This document shows positions 58,439-64,000 of a stretch of DNA of 64,000 nt, piece by piece. Origin of the DNA: Bradyrhizobium cajani. Its GTDB lineage: Bacteria; Pseudomonadota; Alphaproteobacteria; Rhizobiales; Xanthobacteraceae. The notes below the pieces were generated by a model, which was not told where the DNA came from, searched no databases, and worked only from the letters and a program-made list of their open reading frames with translations. How positions within the stretch are numbered: the first letter of the stretch is position 1; every line of letters starts with the position of its first letter. The DNA lies in the NCBI RefSeq assembly GCF_009759665.1, contig NZ_WQNE01000023.1, positions 62,001 through 126,000 of the forward strand. Direction: 5' to 3'. Made by a program: the position numbers and the translations under genes.

Positions 58439-61228
58439 ATGGACAGCGTCACTACTGAGCAGAAGCCAGAGACAGATGACCGCTTCGACACCGCGCGGGT
58501 CACCGCCGCGGTCGATGCGCTTGCGGAAAAGCACGAGGGCCGCGAGGACGCGTTCCGCACCGCCGTAGCGCAATTGCTCAAGGCCGAGCTGATCGCGGCG
58601 CGCGCCGCGGCGCAGGCGATCCTCTTGAAGGACCGTCACGGCCGGCGCTGCGCCGAGCGGCTGTGCCATGTGCAGGACGAGATCATCCGCATCCTGTATT
58701 CGGCCGCGACCCGGCACCTCTACCGCTCGCCGATCCCGAGCGGGGCCGAGCGCATGGCGGTGGTGGCGACCGGCGGCTATGGCCGCGGCCTGATGGCCCC
58801 CGAGTCCGACATCGATCTGCTCTTCATCCTGCCCTACAAGCAGACAGCCTGGGGCGAGCAGGTCGCCGAAGCCATCCTCTATTGCCTCTGGGACATGGGG
58901 CTGAAGGTCGGCCACGCCACGCGCTCCGTCGACGAATCGATCCGCCAGGCGCGCGGCGACATGACCATCCGGACCGCGATCCTGGAGACGCGCTTCCTGA
59001 CCGGCGACAAGCCGCTCTATGACGAGCTCGTCGAACGCTTCGACAAGGAAGTGGTGCAGGGCACGGCATCCGAATTCGTCACCGCCAAGCTTGCCGAGCG
59101 CGAGGAGCGTCACCGCCGCGGCGGCCAGTCGCGCTATCTGGTCGAGCCCAACGTCAAGGACGGCAAGGGCGCATTGCGCGACCTGCACACGCTGTTCTGG
59201 ATCGCCAAATACGTCTACCGCGTCCGCGACACCGACGAGCTGGTCGACCGCGGCGTGTTCGATGCGCAGGAATATCGCAGCTTCCGCCGCTGCGCCGATT
59301 TCCTCTGGTCGGTGCGCTGCAATCTGCATTTCTACTGCAATCGCGCCGAAGAGCGCCTCTCCTTCGATCTCCAGCGCGAGATCGCGGTCCGGCTCGGCTA
59401 CACCTCGCATCCCGGCATGCAGGATGTCGAACGGTTCATGAAGCACTACTTCCTGGTCGCCAAGGAAGTCGGCAACCTCACCGCCATCCTCTGCGCCAAG
59501 CTCGAGGACCAGCAGGCCAAGCCCGCGCCAGTGCTGAGCCGGATGATGGCACGGCTGCGTCCCACTCCGGTGAAGCGGCGGGTGCCCGACAGCGACGACT
59601 TCATCGTCGACAACAACCGCATCAACGTCGCCGCGCCCGACGTCTTCAAGCACGATCCGGTCAATCTGATCCGCATCTTCCGCCTCGCGCAGAAGAACAA
59701 CCTCGCCTTCCACCCGGACGCGATGCGCGATGTCACGCGCTCGCTCGGCCTGATCAACGCACAGCTTCGCGAGAATCCCGAGGCCAACCGGCTGTTCATG
59801 GAGATCCTGACCTCCGACAACGCGGAGATCGTGCTGCGGCGGATGAACGAAACCGGCGTGCTCGGCAACTTCATTCGCGCCTTCGGCAAGATCGTCTCGA
59901 TGATGCAGTTCAACATGTATCATCACTACACCGTGGACGAGCACCTGATCCGCTGCATCGGTTTCCTCCAGGACATCGAGCGCGGCGGCATCGAGGAGTT
60001 CACGCTCGCCAGCGACCTGATGCGCAAGACCCGGCCCGAGCACCGCGCGGTGATCTATATCGCCACGCTGCTGCACGACGTCGCCAAGGGAAGGCCCGAG
60101 GATCACTCGATCGCGGGCGCCAAGGTGGCGCGGCGGCTCTGCCCGCGGCTCGGCTTCAGCCCGGCCGACACCGAGCTCGTGGCCTGGCTGATCGAGGAAC
60201 ATCTGACGATGTCCACGGTCGCGCAGTCGCGCGACCTTTCCGACCGCAAGACGATCGAGAATTTCGCCGCCGTCGTGCAGTCGGTCGAGCAGATGAAGCT
60301 GCTGACGATCCTGACCACCGCCGACATCCGCGGCGTCGGTCCGGGCGTGTGGAACGGCTGGAAGGCGCAGCTCTTGCGCTCGCTCTATTACGAGACCGAG
60401 CCGGTCTTGACCGGCGGCTTCTCGGAGGTCGACCGGGGCAAGCGGCTCGCGGCTGCACACGCCGAGTTCCGCATGGCCTTCGCCGAATGGCCGAAGGACG
60501 AGCTCGACGCCTATATCGGCCGGCACTATCCGGCCTATTGGCTCAAGGTCGAGCTGGCGCGCAAGATCCGCCACGCCCGCTTCGTCCGCTCCAGCGAGCA
60601 GGCCGGCCACAAGCTCGCGATCAATGTCGGCTTCGACGAGGTGCGCGGCGTCACCGAGCTGACGATCTTCGCGGCCGACCACCCCTGGCTGCTCTCGATC
60701 ATCGCCGGCGCCTGCGCCTCGGCCGGCGCCAACATCGTCGACGCGCAGATCTACACCACGACCGACGGCCGCGCGCTCGACACGATCTCGATCTCCCGGG
60801 AATACGACCGCGACGAGGACGAGGGCCGGCGCGCCACGCGCATCGGCGAGATGATCGAGGACGTGCTGGAAGGCAAGTTGCGTTTGCCGGAAGCGGTGGC
60901 GCGGCGCACCGTGCGCAGCAAGGCGAAGCCGTTCGTGATCGAGCCGGAAGTCACCATCAACAACCAGTGGTCCGATCGCTACACCGTGATCGAGGTCTCC
61001 GGCCTCGACCGTCCCGGCCTGCTCTACGAGTTGACCACCGCGATCTCGAAGCTCAACCTCAACATCGCCTCGGCCCATGTCGCGACCTTCGGCGAACGCG
61101 CGCGCGACGTGTTCTACGTCACCGACCTGCTCGGCGCGCAGATCAACGCGCCGACCCGGCAGTCCGCGATCAAGAGCGCACTGACCCATGTGATGGCCGG
61201 CGACAAGGCGGTGCAGCCAGCGGCGTAG
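58439..61228 (+). CDS. glnD: [Protein-PII] uridylyltransferase / uridylyl-removing enzyme
   Basis: A 929-residue GlnD, the primary sensor of glutamine in nitrogen control. The nucleotidyltransferase has GGYGRG (112-117) and the metal-binding Asp pair D124/D126 in SDIDLLF. The HD domain has HD at 546-547 (LLHDVAKGRPEDHS). Two ACT domains follow: TIFAADHPWLLSIIAGACASAGANIVDAQIY and VIEVSGLDRPGLLYELTTAISKLNLNI. It uridylylates PII when glutamine is low. Start ATG 58439. It is divergent from the Ssu-like operon. Confidence 0.98.
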   Translation: MDSVTTEQKPETDDRFDTARVTAAVDALAEKHEGREDAFRTAVAQLLKAELIAARAAAQAILLKDRHGRRCAERLCHVQDEIIRILYSAATRHLYRSPIPSGAERMAVVATGGYGRGLMAPESDIDLLFILPYKQTAWGEQVAEAILYCLWDMGLKVGHATRSVDESIRQARGDMTIRTAILETRFLTGDKPLYDELVERFDKEVVQGTASEFVTAKLAEREERHRRGGQSRYLVEPNVKDGKGALRDLHTLFWIAKYVYRVRDTDELVDRGVFDAQEYRSFRRCADFLWSVRCNLHFYCNRAEERLSFDLQREIAVRLGYTSHPGMQDVERFMKHYFLVAKEVGNLTAILCAKLEDQQAKPAPVLSRMMARLRPTPVKRRVPDSDDFIVDNNRINVAAPDVFKHDPVNLIRIFRLAQKNNLAFHPDAMRDVTRSLGLINAQLRENPEANRLFMEILTSDNAEIVLRRMNETGVLGNFIRAFGKIVSMMQFNMYHHYTVDEHLIRCIGFLQDIERGGIEEFTLASDLMRKTRPEHRAVIYIATLLHDVAKGRPEDHSIAGAKVARRLCPRLGFSPADTELVAWLIEEHLTMSTVAQSRDLSDRKTIENFAAVVQSVEQMKLLTILTTADIRGVGPGVWNGWKAQLLRSLYYETEPVLTGGFSEVDRGKRLAAAHAEFRMAFAEWPKDELDAYIGRHYPAYWLKVELARKIRHARFVRSSEQAGHKLAINVGFDEVRGVTELTIFAADHPWLLSIIAGACASAGANIVDAQIYTTTDGRALDTISISREYDRDEDEGRRATRIGEMIEDVLEGKLRLPEAVARRTVRSKAKPFVIEPEVTINNQWSDRYTVIEVSGLDRPGLLYELTTAISKLNLNIASAHVATFGERARDVFYVTDLLGAQINAPTRQSAIKSALTHVMAGDKAVQPAA

Positions 61229-61255
61229 GCGGTGGCCTGCGCGCTTCTCTCCTCT

Positions 61256-61363
61256 CGTCATTCCGGGGCGCCGCGCAGCGGCGAGCCCGGAATCCACTCA
61301 TCTGCACCGTCGGTGTGGCTCGATGGATTCCGGGCTCGCGCTTTGCGCGCCCCGGAATGACGG
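61256..61363. repeat. Palindromic repeat, GTCATTCCGGG family
   Basis: The ends are cgtcattccggggcgccgcg and gcgccccggaatgacgg, with inner arms gcccggaatccactcat and cgatggattccgggc. It lies between convergent glnD and ogt. Confidence 0.9.
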
Positions 61364-61374
61364 TGGGGAGAGAG

Positions 61375-61905
61375 CTAAACCTCCACGCCCTCGTGCCGCA
61401 GCAGCCAGCGCTTTCGCTCCAGCCCGCCGCCGTACTTCACCAGCGAGCCATCCGCGCCGATCAGGCGATGGCAGGGCAGCACCACGCTGATCGGATTGGA
61501 GCCGTTGGCGTGGCCGACGGCGCGAATGGCCTTGGGCGTGCCGATCTTGGCGGCGAGTGCACCGTAGCTCATCGTGGTGCCGGCGGGGATGCGCGCGAGC
61601 GCGGTCCAGACCTTCTGCTGGAATGGCGTGCCGGCGATACGCCATGCGATCGACGAGAGCTGTGCAAGGTCGCCCTCGAAGTAATTCGACAGCGCCGCCT
61701 TCATCGCAGCCGGCGCGGAGCGCTCGCCCAAATCCACCGCGCCGTAATGCAGGCGCAAGAGCTCGCGCATGCGGTGCTCGTAATCGTCCCAGTCGAGCGC
61801 GCGCAAGGCGCCCTCGGCATCGGTGACGAGCAGGGCGATCCCGATCGGCGTTGCCAGGCGATCGAGGCCGAAGCGTTCGGGCGTCTTGGTTGGTCGGGTG
61901 GCCAT
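61375..61905 (-). CDS. ogt: Methylated-DNA-[protein]-cysteine S-methyltransferase
   Basis: A 176-residue DNA repair protein. The acceptor Cys is in VVLPCHRLIG. The helix-turn-helix with the arginine finger is SYGALAAKIGTPKAIRAVGHANGSNP. The N-terminal RNase-H-like domain is short, as in Ogt, and no Ada regulatory part is attached. It removes O6-methylguanine adducts in a suicide reaction. ATG 61905 is chosen; a frame open to 61938 exists. Confidence 0.94.
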   Translation of the reverse strand: MATRPTKTPERFGLDRLATPIGIALLVTDAEGALRALDWDDYEHRMRELLRLHYGAVDLGERSAPAAMKAALSNYFEGDLAQLSSIAWRIAGTPFQQKVWTALARIPAGTTMSYGALAAKIGTPKAIRAVGHANGSNPISVVLPCHRLIGADGSLVKYGGGLERKRWLLRHEGVEV

Positions 61906-61997
61906 TGCGGCACCATTGCATCGAAACACACGTCGCACTTGCCATGCCGGTCATGCTATCGTCCACCCGAAAGCTGACGCTTTTGGGGGAGCTCAAC

Positions 61998-62360
61998 TTG
62001 ATCCTGATCGCCAATGTCCTGGTGGCGCTGGTCGCCATCCTGCATGTCTTCTTCCTGACCCTGGAGATGTTTCTCTGGGACAAGCCACTGGGCTTGAAGG
62101 TGTTTCGCAATACGCCGGAGAAGGCCGAGATCACGAAAGTGCTGGCTGCCAATCAGGGCCTCTATAACGGCTTCCTCGCCGCCGGCCTGGTCTGGGGCCT
62201 CTTGCACGGCAATCCCGCCTTCGCGTTCCAGATCAAGGCGTTCTTCCTGCTTTGCGTGATCGTGGCCGGCGCCTATGGCGCGGCGACGGTCAGCACGCGC
62301 ATCCTGCTCGTGCAGGCGGCACCCGCGGTGATCGCACTGCTCGCGCTTTACGTCGCCTGA
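61998..62360 (+). CDS. DUF1304 membrane protein
   Basis: A 120-residue protein with four transmembrane helices: ILIANVLVALVAILHVFFLTLEMFLW, GFLAAGLVWGLLHG, IKAFFLLCVIVAGAYGAATV and LLVQAAPAVIALLALYV. KPLGLKVFRNTPEKAEITKVLAANQGLYNGFLA is characteristic of DUF1304. The start is TTG at 61998 behind GGGGGAG, which gives the family length; ATGs further upstream add unrelated residues. Function unknown. It is divergent from ogt. Confidence 0.88.
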   Translation: MILIANVLVALVAILHVFFLTLEMFLWDKPLGLKVFRNTPEKAEITKVLAANQGLYNGFLAAGLVWGLLHGNPAFAFQIKAFFLLCVIVAGAYGAATVSTRILLVQAAPAVIALLALYVA

Positions 62361-62374
62361 GACGCTACGGCGCA

Positions 62375-62397
62375 GCGCCGCGATCCTTGCGCGGCGC
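62375..62397 (+). terminator. Possible terminator after the DUF1304 gene
   Basis: An 8-bp perfect GC stem (gcgccgcg 62375-62382, cgcggcgc 62390-62397) with a 7-nt loop lies 14 bp after the stop. The following sequence (gccaccttccttc) is only moderately T-rich, so an intrinsic terminator is uncertain. Confidence 0.35.
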
Positions 62398-62494
62398 GCC
62401 ACCTTCCTTCACAATCTTCGGCAGCGATGGCGACCGTTGCAATCAACGGGACAAGACCGTCGGTCGAAAATTCCGTCAGGAGGAACAAACCACC

Positions 62495-63736
62495 ATGAGC
62501 AATCGCAGAGCCTTCATAGCTGCCACGGCGGCGCTCGCCTTCGCGTTCTCCGCCAGCCAAGCCTTCTTAAGTGAAGCCCTCGCCCAGAAGAAATACGACA
62601 CCGGCGCGAGCGACACCGAGATCAAGATCGGCCAGACTGTGCCGTTCTCCGGCGCCTACTCCGTCTACGCCAATATCGGCAAGACGCAGGCCGCCTATTT
62701 CAGGATGATCAACGATCAGGGCGGCATCAACGGCCGCAAGATCAATCTGATCCAGTATGACGACGCCTATTCGCCGCCGAAGACCGTCGAGCAGGTGCGC
62801 AAGCTCGTCGAAGGCGACGAAGTGCTGTTCACGTTCCAGCTGATCGGCACTGCGGCCAATGCCGCCGTGCAGAAATATCTCAACGGCAAGAAGGTGCCGC
62901 AGCTGCTGGCCTCGACCGGCGCGGCGCGCTTCAACGATCCGCAGAACTTTCCCTGGACCATCGCCTACAATCCCAACTACGTGTCAGAGGGGCGGATCTA
63001 CGCAAAGTACATTCTCAAGGAGCATCCGAACGCCAAGATCGGCGTGCTCTACCAGAACGACGACATGGGCCGCGACTATCTCGCGGGCCTCAAGAGCGGT
63101 CTCGGCGACAAGGCCGCCAGCATGATCGTCGGCGAAGTGTCCTACGAGGTCACCGACCCGACGGTGGACTCGCAGGTGGTCAAGCTGAAGTCGATGGGTG
63201 TCGACGTGTTCTTTGACGCCTCGACGCCGAAATTCGCGGCACAGGCGATCAAGAAGCTGGCCGACCTCGGCTGGACGCCGGTGCACATCCTCGACATCAA
63301 TGCGAGCCCGATCTCGGCCACGCTGAAGCCGGCCGGCCTCGAGATTTCCAAGGGCATCATCTCGACCCAATATGGCAAGGAGCCCAGCGATCCGCAGTGG
63401 AAGGACGATCCCGGCGTGAAGGCCTTCTTCGCCTTCATGGACAAGTATTTCCCGGAAGGCGACAAGCTCAACACCGTTAACACCTACGCCTATTCGGTGG
63501 CGGAGCTGCTGGTCCAGGTGCTGAAGCAATGCGGCGACGACCTGACGCGCGAGAACATCATGAGGCAGGTCGCCAACATCAAGGACTTCACCCCGAGCTT
63601 CGCGCTGCCCGGCATCAAGATCAACACCGGACCGAACGACTTCCGCGTCAACAAGCAGATGCAGATGATGAAGTTCAACGGCGAACGCTGGGAACTGTTC
63701 GGACCGATCATCGAGGATACGGGGCCGTCGGGCTAG
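62495..63736 (+). CDS. ABC substrate-binding protein, branched-chain amino acid (LivK) type
   Basis: A 413-residue periplasmic binding protein. Signal peptide MSNRRAFIAATAALAFAFSASQ to about residue 30. Then SDTEIKIGQTVPFSGAYSVYANIGKTQAAYFRMINDQGGINGRKINLIQYDDAYSPPKTVEQVRKLVEGD, the classic start of the family, and RPK-like YAKYILKEHPNAKIGVLYQNDDMGRDYLAGLK. Ligands range from amino acids to aromatic acids and cannot be told. ATG 62495 has AGGAGG 11 bp upstream. No Liv permease genes follow within the window. Confidence 0.95.
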   Translation: MSNRRAFIAATAALAFAFSASQAFLSEALAQKKYDTGASDTEIKIGQTVPFSGAYSVYANIGKTQAAYFRMINDQGGINGRKINLIQYDDAYSPPKTVEQVRKLVEGDEVLFTFQLIGTAANAAVQKYLNGKKVPQLLASTGAARFNDPQNFPWTIAYNPNYVSEGRIYAKYILKEHPNAKIGVLYQNDDMGRDYLAGLKSGLGDKAASMIVGEVSYEVTDPTVDSQVVKLKSMGVDVFFDASTPKFAAQAIKKLADLGWTPVHILDINASPISATLKPAGLEISKGIISTQYGKEPSDPQWKDDPGVKAFFAFMDKYFPEGDKLNTVNTYAYSVAELLVQVLKQCGDDLTRENIMRQVANIKDFTPSFALPGIKINTGPNDFRVNKQMQMMKFNGERWELFGPIIEDTGPSG

Positions 63737-63743
63737 GCGCTTC

Positions 63744-63858
63744 GTAGGGTTGGTTAGCCCCGCGGCTGCGCGAAGCGCAGTCCGCTGGGCGTAACCCACC
63801 TCTTCTGCGTCCGCGGTGATAGACAGTGGTGGGTTGCGCGTCGCTAACCCACCCTGCG
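63744..63858. repeat. Diverged palindromic repeat, TAGGGTTGGTTAG type
   Basis: The ends are cgtagggttggttagccccg and cgctaacccaccctgcg, with inner arms gcgcgaagcgcagtccgctgggcgtaacccacc and gtggtgggttgcgcg. It follows the binding-protein stop by 7 bp. The remaining 140 bp of the window hold no gene I can support. Confidence 0.8.
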
Positions 63859-64000
63859 AACCAATGCCCCCTACCAACGCCCACCTTGCGTCGCAGCAAC
63901 GCCTCCTCCACTATCGCCCTCAGCGATGGCGTCGGACGCGCAGCAGTGCTGCCCGACAGACCATCGGCAATAACAACACTGAGGAAATTGCGTATGAGGA

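Noticed and set aside
58295..61297. Antisense open frame of 1000 codons opposite glnD
   Set aside because: Its composition (rich in Asp, Arg, Val, His) is the usual mirror of a GC-rich coding strand, and glnD on the other strand has all its motifs.

Overview
The window is a stretch of chromosome from a high-GC alphaproteobacterium, most probably Bradyrhizobium or a close relative. I base this on the codon usage, several families of rhizobial-type intergenic palindromes, a carrier protein plus amino acid:[carrier protein] ligase pair of the kind known from Bradyrhizobium, and the mix of ABC, TTT and TAXI binding proteins. It reads as core chromosome with accessory patches. I see no rRNA, tRNA, CRISPR array, prophage or transposase.

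Layout. 0-6.3 kb: the end of a LuxR-type response regulator, a Baeyer-Villiger-type flavin monooxygenase, a secreted trypsin-like protease, a HAD hydrolase and the methionine-salvage pair mtnP-mtnA. 6.5-10.3 kb: a carrier protein divergent from an acyl-CoA-dehydrogenase-like oxidase, a seryl-tRNA-synthetase-like amino acid:[carrier protein] ligase and a GNAT-like protein. This is the best candidate for a poorly described pathway. 10.6-19.1 kb: two GGDEF/EAL proteins (one with both active-site motifs intact, one degenerate) flanking a tctCBA tricarboxylate transporter. 19.2-25.9 kb: rpmF, mtgA, ispA, membrane proteins, a caspase-like protein, a GFA protein and an NTF2-like protein. 26-29.6 kb: a class A beta-lactamase, a CPA1 antiporter and a cell-wall amidase. 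29.9-34.5 kb: four exported or membrane-anchored proteins on the minus strand (long coiled coil with six 53-residue repeats, TAXI receptor, VasI-like protein, DsrE-like protein), apparently one transcription unit with no named function. 34.7-39.3 kb: a TauD-type dioxygenase, a PIN toxin-antitoxin pair with a clear operator, ispG, a DMT exporter and a Zur-like Fur protein. 39.4-42.7 kb: a MarR-EmrA-EmrB efflux operon with a perfect inverted-repeat operator. 42.8-54.6 kb: an APH-like kinase, two chemoreceptors, pcaHG and pcaF of the beta-ketoadipate pathway, mutS and a membrane protein. 54.8-58.3 kb: an SsuABC-type transporter and an OsmC protein. 58.4-63.7 kb: glnD, ogt, a DUF1304 protein and a LivK-type binding protein.

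Many gaps between genes hold a palindromic repeat of one of about seven families, usually just after a stop codon. Open reading frames that run into these elements give false upstream starts. I therefore moved several starts downstream to a codon with a better ribosome binding site or a better match to family length, and say so in each entry.

No database search was run. Family names come from recognisable motifs and gene order.
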